Shown here: positions 24,617 to 33,721 of the stretch, one piece after another
Layout of the letters: every line of letters starts with the position of its first letter
Position numbering within the stretch: position 1 is the first letter of the stretch
Source of the DNA: Streptomyces uncialis
GTDB taxonomy: Bacteria; Actinomycetota; Actinomycetes; Streptomycetales; Streptomycetaceae
Direction: 5' to 3'
DNA: 64,000 bases
Assembly: GCF_001905345.1 (NCBI RefSeq)
Contig: NZ_LFBV01000006.1
Span: forward strand, 310,001 to 374,000
Notes under the pieces: model-generated
The model's database searches: none
What the model was told of the DNA's origin: nothing
The model's input: the letters and a program-made list of their open reading frames with translations, nothing else
Translations under genes and position numbers: made by a program

Positions 24617-25198
24617 TCATCTCCTCCGGTCCTGCACAGCGTCGATGTGCTCGGCGACGGCCACCACCAGGACCCGGGTGTCCGGTTCGGTGGCCCGCCA
24701 GCGGTGCCGCACTCCCCCGGTCAGGTACAGGGTGTCCCCGCGGCCGAGGCGGTGGGCCCGGCCCTCCGCCTCGATCTCGACGGCGCCGTCCGCGACGTAC
24801 AGCAACTCGTCGTTGCGGTGCTGGAATTCACGGGCCGTGTCATGGTCGCCGGTGAACTCGGTGGCGTGCAGCTGGTGGTGGCCGCGGACCAGGGAGCGGG
24901 CCCTGCTGCGCTCCCCGCCGGGGGACCGGAGGTCCTGGCCGGGCGGGGTGTCGGCGCGGACGACATCGACCGTGCAGGCGGGATCGGCGGCGGCGAGCAG
25001 CTCGACCGCGGTGGTGCCGAGCGCGTCGGCGACCTTCTCCAGGGAGGCGCGGCTGGGCCGTGCCCGTTCGTTCTCCACCTGGCTGAGGAAGGGGACGGAC
25101 AGCCCGCTGCGCTCCGCGACCACGGCGAGGGTGAGTTCCAGGGACCGTCGCCGCCGCCGTACGGCGGCGCCCACCCGAAGGGTCTCCTTCTCGTCCAT
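24617..25198 (-). CDS. XRE-family HTH regulator with C-terminal cupin domain
   Basis: The 193-residue protein joins an N-terminal XRE helix-turn-helix (residues about 15-70, with LAVVAERSGLSVPFLSQVENERARPS) and a C-terminal cupin_2 barrel (about 110-190; HHQLHATEFTGDHDTAREFQHRNDELLYVADGAVEIEAEGR region). Such fused regulators sense small molecules through the cupin. The start is ATG 25198. It is on the minus strand downstream of the betaine transporter genes, separated by a terminator, so it is probably its own unit. Confidence 0.88.
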   Translation of the reverse strand: MDEKETLRVGAAVRRRRRSLELTLAVVAERSGLSVPFLSQVENERARPSRASLEKVADALGTTAVELLAAADPACTVDVVRADTPPGQDLRSPGGERSRARSLVRGHHQLHATEFTGDHDTAREFQHRNDELLYVADGAVEIEAEGRAHRLGRGDTLYLTGGVRHRWRATEPDTRVLVVAVAEHIDAVQDRRR

Positions 25199-25307
25199 CG
25201 CTCCGGCTCCCTCCCGTGTCCGTGGTGCCGTGTGACCCGTCCGGGGTCTCCGTCGGGTTTCTGCACCCTACGCGTGTTCGGCAAACGGCCGTCGCCGGGA
25301 TCACCCG

Positions 25308-25347
25308 TGAGGGGCGGGCCCCGTCGTGCGACGGGGCCCGCCCCTCA
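25308..25347. terminator. Strong terminator downstream of the betaine ABC operon
   Basis: A 19-base perfect stem with a tiny loop (TG between inner CG pairs), spanning 25308-25347. It follows the permease/binding-protein stop by about 110 bases. Confidence 0.75.
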
Positions 25348-25456
25348 TGGTCGGACATGATCGGCGGTTCGGCTCGCCGGAGCCGGATTTCCGGCCATTT
25401 CACAGCCGGGCGGAGGACGCCGGGCGGTAGGTGCCGGGCGGTGGGTGCCGGGCGCT

Positions 25457-27277
25457 CTACCCGGCGGCGGCCCGGTCGCCGGGCACCGGTGCCCACTTGT
25501 CGACGGTGTCCGGGTGCTTCTCCAGCCAGTCGCGGACGGCCTGCTGCTCCTTGCCCTTGCCCGCCTTCTGGATGGCGGACTCCAGGTCGGTGAGCTGCTT
25601 CTCGGTCATCCGGAAGTCCTTCAGCCAGCGGCCGACCTCCGGGTGGTCGTCGCTGAAGCCCTTGCGGCTGAGGGTGTGCACCTCGTCGCCCTCGCCCCAC
25701 GCGCCCTTCGGGTCCTTGAGCTTCTTGAGGTCGTAGTCGCTGTACGCCCAGTGCGGGGACCAGAGGGTGACGGCGATGGGCTCCTTCTTGGCGTACGCGC
25801 GCTTGAGCTCGGCGAGCATCGCGGGGGTGGAGCCGTCCACGACCTTGTACTCGTCGCCCAGACCGTAGGCGCCGACGACATCCTTCTTGAGCAGGCCCAT
25901 CATCCCGGCGCTCGGCTCGATCCCGATGATCCGGCCCTTGAAGCGGTCGCCCTGCCCCTTGAGGTCGGCCATGGAGTCCACGCCCTTGACGTAGCCGGGG
26001 ACGGCGATCTCCAGTGAGGTCGGTCCGTACCAGGCGCCGAGGTCTTCGAGCTGCTTGCCGTACCTCTTCCAGTACTCGGCGTGGGTGACGGGGAGCCAGC
26101 CGTCGGTCTGGAAGTCGATCTGTCCCTGGGCCAGACCGGTGAACAGCGGTCCGGCGGCGTACTGGGTGGTCTCGACCTCGAAGCCGCGGCGTTCCAGGAG
26201 TTCCTTCCACAGGAAGGTGGTGGCGATGCCCTCGTCCCAGGGGATGTACCCGATCTTGACGGTGTCGCCCTTGCCGACGTCCGTGGCGGAGTCCGTGGTC
26301 CCCTTGTCGCCGGGGGTGCCGAAGATGCCCATGCCGCCCGCGACGAGCGCGAGGACGACCACACCGACGACCGCGACGGCCGGGCGGGGGCGGTGCTGCC
26401 AGATCCGCAGCTCACCGGCGGCCCGCGCCTTGGCGGCGGCGCGGCGGCCGAGCGGCGAGATCTGGTCACCGAGGGCGCCGGTCATCCGGTCGAGGTAGAT
26501 GGCGAGGACGACGATGCCGAGGCCGGCCTCGAAGCCGAGTCCGATGTTCAGCTGGCCGATGGCCTCGTTGACCGCGCCGCCGAGGCCGCCGGTGCCGACC
26601 ATGCCCGCGATGACGACCATGGACAGGCCCAGCATGATGACCTGGTTGACGCCCGCCATGATCGTGGGGAGCGCGAGCGGGAGCTGCACCCGCAGCAGGG
26701 TGTTGCGGGGGGTGGTGCCGAACGCCTCGGCCGCCTCGACCAGTTCCGCGTCGACCTGGCGGATGCCGAGTTCGGTCATCCGTACCCCGGGTGCCAGCGC
26801 GAAGATCAGGGTGGCGACGACTCCGGCGGGCACGCCCATGCCGAAGAACAGGATCGCCGGGATCAGCAGCACCATCGACGGCATGGTCTGGAGCAGGTCG
26901 AGGACCGGCCGGACGACGGAGCTGACCGTCTGCGAGCGGGCCGCCCAGATACCGAGCGGCACCCCGATGACCAGGGCGATCACGGTCGCGACCAGCACCA
27001 GGGACAGCGTCGACATCGACTTGTCCCACAGTTCCATGGAGTCGATCAGCGCGAAGCCGCCGAAGGCGAGGACACCGGCGACCAGTCCGCGCAGCCACCA
27101 GGCGAACAGGGCGAGGATGCCCGCGAGAAGCAGGGGTTCCGGGGCGGTGAGAACGGCGTTGGTGCCGTCGTACATGCCCTCGACCAGGCTCTTCAGCGCG
27201 TCGAAGAGCCACGCCATATGGGTGACCAGCCATTCGACACCGCTGTCGACCCAGTCACCGAGATGCAGCCTAGGCAT
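25457..27277 (-). CDS. Glycine betaine ABC transporter: permease fused to substrate-binding protein
   Basis: This is a 606-residue fusion. Residues about 45-290 form an OpuBC/ProW-type permease with several membrane segments and an EAFGTTPRNTLLRVQLPLALPTIMAGVNQ cytoplasmic loop for the ATPase. A further membrane segment follows near 300-320, and residues 345-600 form the OpuAC/ProX-type glycine betaine binding domain, starting at VKIGYIPWDEGIATTFLWKELL. The final residues are QQAVRDWLEKHPDTVDKWAP. Fused permease-binding proteins of this kind occur in some Gram-positive bacteria. It overlaps the ATPase gene by 8 bases. The role is uptake of glycine betaine or a related osmoprotectant under salt stress. 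Confidence 0.88.
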   Translation of the reverse strand: MPRLHLGDWVDSGVEWLVTHMAWLFDALKSLVEGMYDGTNAVLTAPEPLLLAGILALFAWWLRGLVAGVLAFGGFALIDSMELWDKSMSTLSLVLVATVIALVIGVPLGIWAARSQTVSSVVRPVLDLLQTMPSMVLLIPAILFFGMGVPAGVVATLIFALAPGVRMTELGIRQVDAELVEAAEAFGTTPRNTLLRVQLPLALPTIMAGVNQVIMLGLSMVVIAGMVGTGGLGGAVNEAIGQLNIGLGFEAGLGIVVLAIYLDRMTGALGDQISPLGRRAAAKARAAGELRIWQHRPRPAVAVVGVVVLALVAGGMGIFGTPGDKGTTDSATDVGKGDTVKIGYIPWDEGIATTFLWKELLERRGFEVETTQYAAGPLFTGLAQGQIDFQTDGWLPVTHAEYWKRYGKQLEDLGAWYGPTSLEIAVPGYVKGVDSMADLKGQGDRFKGRIIGIEPSAGMMGLLKKDVVGAYGLGDEYKVVDGSTPAMLAELKRAYAKKEPIAVTLWSPHWAYSDYDLKKLKDPKGAWGEGDEVHTLSRKGFSDDHPEVGRWLKDFRMTEKQLTDLESAIQKAGKGKEQQAVRDWLEKHPDTVDKWAPVPGDRAAAG

Positions 27278-28373
27278 CGGTGCTCACCGCCTTGCCGGTC
27301 GTCGTGGCGGCCTTGCCCGAGCCGTCGCAGGGCACCTCGGCCCGTACCGCCTCGTCGCCGTCCGCGAGGAAGCCCACCAGCCGTTGCTGGGGCACCACCC
27401 CGATCAGCTGCTTCCTCTTGTCGAGCACGGCGACCGCGTGCGGCACCCGGGCGCTGATGCCGCACAGGTCGGCGAAGGCGGTGTCGGCGTACGCGGTCTC
27501 GCAGCCGCAGTCGGCCTCGTTGCCGCGCAGCTCCCCGTCCATCACGGCCGACGCGGTCAGTACGCGGGAGCGGTCGACGTCCTGGGTGAACGCGGCCACG
27601 TAGTCGTTGGCCGGGGTCATCAGGATGTCCTCGGCGCTGCCGGTCTGCACGATCCGGCCGTCCCGCATGACGGCGACCCGGTCCCCGAGCCGCATGGCCT
27701 CGTTGAGGTCGTGGGTGATGAAGACGATCGTCTTGTTGAGGCGGCTCTGGAGTTCGAGGAGCTGGTCCTGCATATCGCGGCGGATCAGCGGGTCCAGGGC
27801 ACTGAAGGACTCGTCCATGAGCAGCAGATCGGCGTCGGTGGCGAGCGCGCGGGCCAGGCCCACCCGCTGCTGCATCCCGCCGGACAGCTCGTCGGGCCAG
27901 GACTTCTCCCAGCCGGCGAGCCCGGTGAGGCCCAGCGCCTCGGCGGCGCGCTCCTCCCGTTCGGCCCGGGGCACGCCCTGGACCTCCAGGCCGTAGGCGG
28001 CGTTCTCCAGGACGCTGCGGTGGGGGAACAGCGCGAAGTGCTGGAACACCATGCTGATCTTGCGGGCCCGGACCTCGCGCAGCTCGCGGGGGCTGAGCGC
28101 GGTGAGGTCCTGACCGTCGAAGAGCACCTGTCCGGCGGTGGGCTCCAGCAGTCCGTTCAGCATGCGCAGCAGCGTGGACTTGCCGGAGCCGGAGAGACCC
28201 ATGACGACGAAGATCTGGCCGGGATCGACCGTGAAGGAGGCGTCGATGACGGCGGCGGTGGCCCCGTCGGCGCGCAGTTCCTCGCGGTCCGCTCCCTGGC
28301 GGAGCCTCTCGACGGCGGCATCGGGTCGTCTGCCGAACACCTTGTACAGGTGCGCGGCCTCAAGCCTGGACAC
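27270..28373 (-). CDS. Glycine betaine/proline ABC transporter ATP-binding protein (ProV/OpuAA-like)
   Basis: The 367-residue ATPase shows Walker A GLSGSGKST near residue 63, the signature LSGGMQQRVGLARAL near 170, and Walker B LLLMDESFSALD near 190. A C-terminal region of about 110 residues corresponds to a degenerate CBS-pair, the ionic-strength sensing part of OpuA-type ATPases. The GTG at 28373 fits GAGAGG upstream; longer upstream frames look like shadow. Downstream, the stop overlaps the permease-binding protein by 8 bases. Upstream is divergent from an exonuclease gene, and the roughly 300-base gap holds its promoter. Confidence 0.9.
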   Translation of the reverse strand: MSRLEAAHLYKVFGRRPDAAVERLRQGADREELRADGATAAVIDASFTVDPGQIFVVMGLSGSGKSTLLRMLNGLLEPTAGQVLFDGQDLTALSPRELREVRARKISMVFQHFALFPHRSVLENAAYGLEVQGVPRAEREERAAEALGLTGLAGWEKSWPDELSGGMQQRVGLARALATDADLLLMDESFSALDPLIRRDMQDQLLELQSRLNKTIVFITHDLNEAMRLGDRVAVMRDGRIVQTGSAEDILMTPANDYVAAFTQDVDRSRVLTASAVMDGELRGNEADCGCETAYADTAFADLCGISARVPHAVAVLDKRKQLIGVVPQQRLVGFLADGDEAVRAEVPCDGSGKAATTTGKAVSTDA

Positions 28374-28671
28374 ATGAACCTCTCGGGTCGAACCAATACG
28401 GCCCGCCTTTCCCCCGGGCGGGCCGTGGAGACGCGGGGTCGGCCCGCTGCCGGTGCGCGCGTCCGGTGGAGATGGACGGGCCCGGTTCGCTCCGGGAGCG
28501 CGCCTGCCCTTAGATGTATGCACCAAACACAGAAGTGGCGCGGGTCACATTTCGCCCGGTCCGTCCACGGGAGCGCCACTCGTCCCGAGCCGCCCCCCTC
28601 GGGCGGAACGTCCGGTGCGGCCGGGGCGTCGGGCACCCCGGACCGTCAGTGCCGTGCGGCATGATGCGCTC

Positions 28672-29601
28672 GTGACTCAGCGAACCCGACGGCTCATGCT
28701 CCTCGACACCGCCTCCCTCTACTTCCGGGCCTACTTCGGCGTCCCGGAGTCGGTGAAGGCACCGGACGGCACCCCGGTGAACGCGGTGCGCGGTCTGCTC
28801 GAATTCATCGACCGGCTCGTCAAGGACCATCACCCGGACGATCTGATCGCCTGTATGGACGCCGACTGGCGGCCCCAGTGGCGGGTCGACCTGATCCCCT
28901 CCTACAAGGCGCACCGGGTGGCGCGGGAGACCCCGGCCGGTCCGGACGAGGAGGAGGTGCCCGACACCTTGTCCCCGCAGGTGCCGGTCATCGAGGCGGT
29001 GCTGGACGCGCTGGGGATCGCCCGGGTCGGGGTGGAGGGGTACGAGGCCGACGACGTGATCGGTTCGTTCACCGCCCACGCGACGGGCCCGGTGGACATC
29101 GTGACCGGTGACCGCGACCTCTACCAGCTGGTGGACGACGCCCGGGATGTGCGCGTGCTGTACCCGCTCAAGGGCGTCGGCACCCTCCAGCTCACCGACG
29201 AGGCGGTCCTGCGCGAGAAGTACGGCGTGGGGGGCGCCGGGTACGCGGATCTCGCGCTGCTGCGCGGCGACCCCTCCGACGGACTGCCCGGGGTGCCCGG
29301 CATCGGCGAGAAGACGGCGGCCAAACTGCTGGCGGAGTTCGGCGACCTCGCCGGGATCATGGCCGCGATCGACAGTCCGGCGGCCCGGCTGACCCCGACC
29401 CAGCGCAAGCGGCTGCACGAGTCCCGGCCCTATCTCGCCGTCGCCCCCAAGGTCGTCGGGGTCGCGCTGGACGTACCGCTGCCGCGGGTGGACCCGGCGC
29501 TGCCGCGCGCCCCGCGCGACCCGGCGGCTCTGGACGCGCTCGCGCAGCGCTGGGGGCTCGGTGGATCACTGGCCCGCCTGCTCTCCACTCTCCAGTCGTG
29601 A
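28672..29601 (+). CDS. 5'-3' exonuclease (FEN-like, PolA exonuclease-domain family)
   Basis: The 309-residue protein matches the 5'-3' exonuclease domain of DNA polymerase I as a stand-alone protein. MLLDTASLYFRAYFG near the N-terminus, ACMDADWRPQWR, EGYEADDVIGSF, VTGDRDLYQLVDD and LRGDPSDGLPGVPGIGEKTAAKLL give the acidic residues and the helix-hairpin-helix DNA-binding motif. It removes RNA primers or flaps and acts in DNA repair. The start GTG 28672 is tentative, since another in-frame GTG at 28654 would also do. It lies divergent from the betaine transporter and 47 bases ahead of a siderophore-interacting protein, whose iron box lies in the gap. Confidence 0.88.
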   Translation: MTQRTRRLMLLDTASLYFRAYFGVPESVKAPDGTPVNAVRGLLEFIDRLVKDHHPDDLIACMDADWRPQWRVDLIPSYKAHRVARETPAGPDEEEVPDTLSPQVPVIEAVLDALGIARVGVEGYEADDVIGSFTAHATGPVDIVTGDRDLYQLVDDARDVRVLYPLKGVGTLQLTDEAVLREKYGVGGAGYADLALLRGDPSDGLPGVPGIGEKTAAKLLAEFGDLAGIMAAIDSPAARLTPTQRKRLHESRPYLAVAPKVVGVALDVPLPRVDPALPRAPRDPAALDALAQRWGLGGSLARLLSTLQS

Positions 29602-29608
29602 GATGCTA

Positions 29609-29626
29609 ACTTAGGTAAGCCTAAGT
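29609..29626. promoter_or_regulatory. DmdR/IdeR-type iron box
   Basis: The inverted repeat ACTTAGG (29609-29615) and CCTAAGT (29620-29626) with a 4-base spacer is a close match to the DmdR1/IdeR consensus with TTAGGTNNGNCTAA. It lies about 22-40 bases upstream of the siderophore-interacting protein start, so that gene is predicted to be repressed by iron. Confidence 0.85.
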
Positions 29627-29648
29627 ACCAGTGATCAGGGGAGTCCTC

Positions 29649-30485
29649 ATGGCCGAGCGACCTGTACGCCAAGCACCGGCGACCCATCTGGGACGCGTCG
29701 TGCGCACGGAGCGGATCACCCCGCACATGCACCGGGTGGTGCTGGGCGGCGAGGGGCTCGCCGACTTCGCGGCGGACGAGTGGACCGATCACTATGTGAA
29801 GTTCCTGTTCCCCCCGGCCGGGGTGAGCTATCCCGAGCCGTTCGACATCCAGCGCATCCGCGCGGAGGTCCCCCGGGAGCAGTGGCCCGTGACCCGCACG
29901 TACTCCGTGCGGTCGTGGGACCCGGTGACACGTGAAGCCGTCTTCGACTTCGTGATCCACGGCGACGCGGGCATCGCGGGCCCCTGGGCCGCCGCCGCCC
30001 GCCCCGGCGACACCGTCCGCATCCTGGGCCCCGGCGGCGCCTACGCCCCCCAGGCGGACGCCGACTGGCATCTGCTGGCCGGTGACGAGAGCGCCCTGCC
30101 CGCGATCGCCGCCTCGCTGGAGGCCCTTCCGGCGGGTGCCGTCGTCCATGCCTTCGTGGAGGTCCCCGGCCCCGAGGAGGAGCAGAAGATCGCGACGGAC
30201 GCCGAGGTCGTCTGGCTGCACCGGGGCGAGCGCCCGGTCGGTCAGGCCCTGCTCGAAGCGGTGCGAGCCCTCCGGTTCCCGGCGGGCCGGCTCCAGGCGT
30301 TCGTCCACGGCGAGGCCGGTTTCGTGAAGGAGCTGCGCCGGATGCTGCGGATCGAGCACCAGGTGCCCCGCGAGGACCTGTCGATCTCCGGTTACTGGCG
30401 CCTCGGCCACAACGAGGACGGCTGGCAGGCGTCCAAGCCCGAGTGGAACGCGCAGGTGGAGGCCGAGCAGGAGAAGACGGCCTGA
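29649..30485 (+). CDS. Siderophore-interacting protein (flavin ferric-siderophore reductase)
   Basis: The 278-residue protein contains the FAD-binding domain of the SIP family with the RTYSVRSWDPVTREAVFDFVIHGDAGIAGPWA segment (the R..Y..R flavin contact), DTVRILGPGGAY, and the NAD(P)-binding domain with LLAGDESALPAIAA. The C-terminal EDLSISGYWRLGHNEDGW segment is a conserved SIP signature. These enzymes reduce ferric siderophores, using NAD(P)H, to release iron in the cytoplasm. ATG 29649 is taken; an ATG six codons before is possible. The iron box immediately upstream marks it as iron-regulated. No siderophore biosynthesis genes lie in this window. Confidence 0.92.
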   Translation: MAERPVRQAPATHLGRVVRTERITPHMHRVVLGGEGLADFAADEWTDHYVKFLFPPAGVSYPEPFDIQRIRAEVPREQWPVTRTYSVRSWDPVTREAVFDFVIHGDAGIAGPWAAAARPGDTVRILGPGGAYAPQADADWHLLAGDESALPAIAASLEALPAGAVVHAFVEVPGPEEEQKIATDAEVVWLHRGERPVGQALLEAVRALRFPAGRLQAFVHGEAGFVKELRRMLRIEHQVPREDLSISGYWRLGHNEDGWQASKPEWNAQVEAEQEKTA

Positions 30486-30498
30486 CCGGGCCCGCCCC

Positions 30499-31083
30499 TC
30501 ACACCGGGTCCCCGGCCACCCGGGCGTGCAGATGCATGTCGTACCAGCCGTCCTGGTGGAGGGCCGCCGAGCGTTTGGTGCCCTCCTCCACGAAACCGGA
30601 CTTGGCCGCCACCCGGCAGGACGCGTCGTTGCCGATCGCGTGCATGAGCTCCAGCCGGTGGAAGCCGATCCCGAAGGCCCAGCGGCTGAGCGCCCGCACC
30701 GCGCGCGGCGCGACACCGCGCCCCCGCGCCGACGGCACGGTCCAGTACGCGACCTCCGCCACGCCGTCGCCCAGCTCGATGCTCCGCAGGGCCACCCGGC
30801 CGACCAGTTCGTCGCTGTGCGCGTCGGCCACCGCCCACTGCGCGTCGCGTTCACCGGCCCAGGCGGCCCGCCAGCCGGCGATCCAGCGCAGCACCTCGTC
30901 CGGTGTGTCGGCGCTGCGGACATGCCACTGATGCAGGGTGGGGTCCTGGAACGCCGTGAACACGGCGGAGGCGTCGTGATCCGCCCACGGCCGGGCCACC
31001 AGCCCGCCCTCGACCTCCATCGAGGGCTGGGGAACCCTCGCGAGCGTGCCCGCGGCCACCACGTCGTTCACCAGAGTAGGCAT
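30499..31083 (-). CDS. GNAT-family N-acetyltransferase (RimJ/RimL-like)
   Basis: The 194-residue protein has an N-terminal lead segment and a GNAT core with VAEVAYWTVPSARGRGVAPRAVRALSRWAF (Q/RxxGxG/A acetyl-CoA pyrophosphate loop as ARGRGVA) and FHRLELMHAIGNDASCRVAAKSGFVEEG, the typical RimJ/RimL C-terminal motif. Such enzymes acetylate N-termini or small amines. The start ATG 31083 has a GGGGGG-rich stretch upstream. It is divergent from the pseudouridine synthase gene. Substrate unknown. Confidence 0.86.
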   Translation of the reverse strand: MPTLVNDVVAAGTLARVPQPSMEVEGGLVARPWADHDASAVFTAFQDPTLHQWHVRSADTPDEVLRWIAGWRAAWAGERDAQWAVADAHSDELVGRVALRSIELGDGVAEVAYWTVPSARGRGVAPRAVRALSRWAFGIGFHRLELMHAIGNDASCRVAAKSGFVEEGTKRSAALHQDGWYDMHLHARVAGDPV

Positions 31084-31223
31084 CCCCCCATCCTGCCTAA
31101 CCCACCCGGCCCCGACCACCACTTTTCCCAGCCCGGCCGCCCCGCCCCGGGGACCCCGGCCACGCCCGGCGCGACCCGCCCCGGCCGCGAGGCGGACCCG
31201 GTCCGGGACTACCCTCGACCCCG

Positions 31224-32195
31224 ATGAGCCGAAGGCGCCGCACCCCGCCCCCGCCCGCCCCGCTCCCCCAGCGCGACGGGATCGACCCGGTACGTCTGCG
31301 ACTGCCCGCCGCCGGACCCGACACGGCCAACTGGCCGACAGTACGGGACCATCTCGTGGACCGGCTCGCCCCGTCCGCCGACACCATCGACGCCCTGCTC
31401 GGCGCCGGTGCCTTCGTCACCGCAGACGGCACTCCCGTCACCCCGCTGACCCCGTACGTCCCAGGGCTGTACGTATGGTTCCACCGGCCCCGGACACCGG
31501 AGACACCCGTCCCGTTCCCGCTTCCCGTGGTGTACCGGGACGAGCACATCGTCGTCGTGGACAAGCCCCACTTCCTCGCCACCACCCCGCGCGGCGGCCA
31601 CATCACCGAGACCGCGCTCGCCCGGCTGCGCCGCGACCTGGACCTCCCCGCCCTGGGCGCCGCGCACCGGCTCGACCGGCTGACGGCCGGGCTCGTCCTG
31701 TTCACGGTCCGCCCGGAGGAACGCGGCGCGTACCAGACCCTGTTCCGCGACAAGCGGATCCACAAGGAGTACGAAGGGCTGGCCCCGTACCGCGACGATC
31801 TGGAGCTCCCCCGCACGGTCCGCAGCCGTATCGAGAAGGAACGGGGCGTCCTCACGGCCCGCGAGGTGCCGGGCGAACCGAACGCGGAGACCCGGGTGGA
31901 GCTCATCGGCAACGCCGGACCGGACTCGGCGGCGCGCTACCGGCTGCTGCCCCGCACCGGCCGCACCCACCAGCTGCGGGTGCACATGAACTCCCTGGGC
32001 ATCCCCCTCATCGGTGACCCGCTGTACCCGGTGGTCCTGGACCCGGTGGCGGACGGCGACTTCCGCGAACCGCTGCGGCTGCTGGCCCGGGTCCTGGGGT
32101 TCACCGATCCCGTCACGGGCCTGCGCCACCGCTTCGTCAGCGCCCGGCGGCTCGACGGGGCCCCCGCGCGGCCACCGGAACCGCCCGCGCGCTGA
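31224..32195 (+). CDS. RluA-family RNA pseudouridine synthase
   Basis: The 323-residue protein has the RluA catalytic motif HRLDRLTAG near residue 150, with the catalytic Asp in it, preceded by VVYRDEHIVVVDKPHFLAT and followed by the C-terminal RTGRTHQLRVHMNSLGIPLIGD segment. These enzymes isomerise uridine in rRNA or tRNA. The first 45 residues are Pro/Arg-rich and probably disordered. It ends 26 bases before the converging conservon P450 gene. Confidence 0.9.
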   Translation: MSRRRRTPPPPAPLPQRDGIDPVRLRLPAAGPDTANWPTVRDHLVDRLAPSADTIDALLGAGAFVTADGTPVTPLTPYVPGLYVWFHRPRTPETPVPFPLPVVYRDEHIVVVDKPHFLATTPRGGHITETALARLRRDLDLPALGAAHRLDRLTAGLVLFTVRPEERGAYQTLFRDKRIHKEYEGLAPYRDDLELPRTVRSRIEKERGVLTAREVPGEPNAETRVELIGNAGPDSAARYRLLPRTGRTHQLRVHMNSLGIPLIGDPLYPVVLDPVADGDFREPLRLLARVLGFTDPVTGLRHRFVSARRLDGAPARPPEPPAR

Positions 32196-32221
32196 ACCCC
32201 GGACCGCGCCGTCCTCCCCGC

Positions 32222-33721
32222 TCAGGCCGCGCGCCACCAGCGCGCGAGCCGCCGCCACAGCCCGCGCGGCACCGGCTGGGGAGCGGGGGCCACCGGCTCG
32301 GCGGGCGGCGGCAGCGGACCGGCCGCCCCGGCCGGCCGGTCGGGCGCCACCACGGGACCGGGCGCCGACAGCGGCGCGGGCGACGACACCTGCCAGTCGC
32401 CGCCCGCCGCGGCGGGCACCCCGAGGCTGGGCCGGGTCATCACGTCCTGGGTGGGCTGCGGGGTGAAGGTCACCGGCAGCTCCACCAGATGCCGCGACAG
32501 GATCGACGAACGCCAGCGCAGCTCGTCCTCGCCGATGTCGAGCTGCACGTCCCGCAGCCGCATCAGCAGCGCGTCCACCCCGGTGTCCGCGATGGCCCGG
32601 CCGATGTCCTGCCCGGGGCACTCGTGCGGGCCGCCGCCGAACGCGAGATGCGAGCGGTTGCCCTGCATATTGGCCTCCAGGTCGGGGCGGACCTCCGGGT
32701 CCACATTGCCCGGCGCGATCCCGAAGATGAGTCCTTCCCCCGCCCGGATGCGCTGACCGCCCAGCTCCGTGTCGTGCTTGGCGAAGTAGCCCACCATCGC
32801 GCTGAACGGCGGCTCGTCCCAGAGGATCTGCTCCACCGCCTCGGGCACGGTCATCTGGCCGCCGCCGAGCTGGGCCCGGAACCTCGGATCGGTCAGGATC
32901 ATCCGCAGTACGTTCGAGATGAGATTGGCGGTCGCCTCGTACGCGGCGATGAGGACGAGCCGCAGATGCTGGGCGACCTCGTCGTCGGTGAGCCCCGACC
33001 CATGGGCGAGCAGCGCGCTGGTGAAGTCCTCCTCCGGCTGGGCCCGGCGCCGCAGGACCAGGCTCATCAGCGCGCTCATCACGTACTCGTTGCTGGCGAT
33101 CGCGGTCTCGGTGCCCTTGATCATGTCGCGGGCGGCCTGCACCATGCGCTCGTCGTACTCCTCGGGCATACCGAGGAGTTCGCACATCACCGCCATCGGC
33201 AGCTGCTCGGCGAACTGGCTCACCAGATCGGCGCGGCCGTCCTCGCAGATGTCGTTGACCAGGCGCTGGCTGTAGCGGTTGATGTAGCGGCGGACCCCGC
33301 GGGCGTCGATGCCCGACAGGGCGCCGGTGACGGCGCCGCGCAGCCGCTGGTGCTCGGCGCCCTCGGCGAAACTACAGATGGGCTGCCAGGAGAAGACCGG
33401 CGCCAGGGGGTGGGTGGGACCGGCCGTGCCGTCCTTGACGGCGTGCCACTCCCGGGCGTCACGGTTGAACGTCGAGGGTGTACGGACCAGTTGCAGGTTC
33501 TCGCCGTGGCCGAGGACGGCCCACATCGGGACGTCGTTGTGGATCAGTACGGGGGCCACCGGGCCGTGCTCGGCGCGCAGCTTCTCGTAGAGGCCCGCCA
33601 GATCGGCGTCGGCCTCGGGCCCGTACAGCCTGCGTCTGCCCGCGGCGAGGCCGTGGGCGGGACAGCCGGGCGGCGGGGACGCGGCGGGATCGTCGGTGCC
33701 GGGGAGGTGAGGGGGAGTCAT
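32222..33721 (-). CDS. rarE: Conservon-linked cytochrome P450, CYP157-like, without the ExxR motif
   Basis: The 499-residue P450 has a heme-binding motif FGGGPHECPG with C368. The I helix is atypical (LIAAYEATANL in place of AG..TT), and at the K helix the invariant ExxR pair is replaced: the aligned positions read Q298-I-L-W301 in EAVEQILW. The CYP157 family of Streptomyces is known to lack ExxR and shows EQxxW instead, so this is an orthodox CYP157-like trait. A Pro/Ala-rich C-terminal tail of about 75 residues ends in RRLARWWRAA. It is encoded downstream of the rarD-type GTPase with a 280-base gap. The rar/cvn9 naming follows S. coelicolor gene order from memory. ATG 33721 is taken; a GTG one codon earlier exists. 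Its substrate is unknown. Confidence 0.8.
   Translation of the reverse strand: MTPPHLPGTDDPAASPPPGCPAHGLAAGRRRLYGPEADADLAGLYEKLRAEHGPVAPVLIHNDVPMWAVLGHGENLQLVRTPSTFNRDAREWHAVKDGTAGPTHPLAPVFSWQPICSFAEGAEHQRLRGAVTGALSGIDARGVRRYINRYSQRLVNDICEDGRADLVSQFAEQLPMAVMCELLGMPEEYDERMVQAARDMIKGTETAIASNEYVMSALMSLVLRRRAQPEEDFTSALLAHGSGLTDDEVAQHLRLVLIAAYEATANLISNVLRMILTDPRFRAQLGGGQMTVPEAVEQILWDEPPFSAMVGYFAKHDTELGGQRIRAGEGLIFGIAPGNVDPEVRPDLEANMQGNRSHLAFGGGPHECPGQDIGRAIADTGVDALLMRLRDVQLDIGEDELRWRSSILSRHLVELPVTFTPQPTQDVMTRPSLGVPAAAGGDWQVSSPAPLSAPGPVVAPDRPAGAAGPLPPPAEPVAPAPQPVPRGLWRRLARWWRAA

Noticed and set aside
26499..28664. Plus-strand 721-codon frame opposite the betaine transporter
   Set aside because: Shadow frame, no domain.
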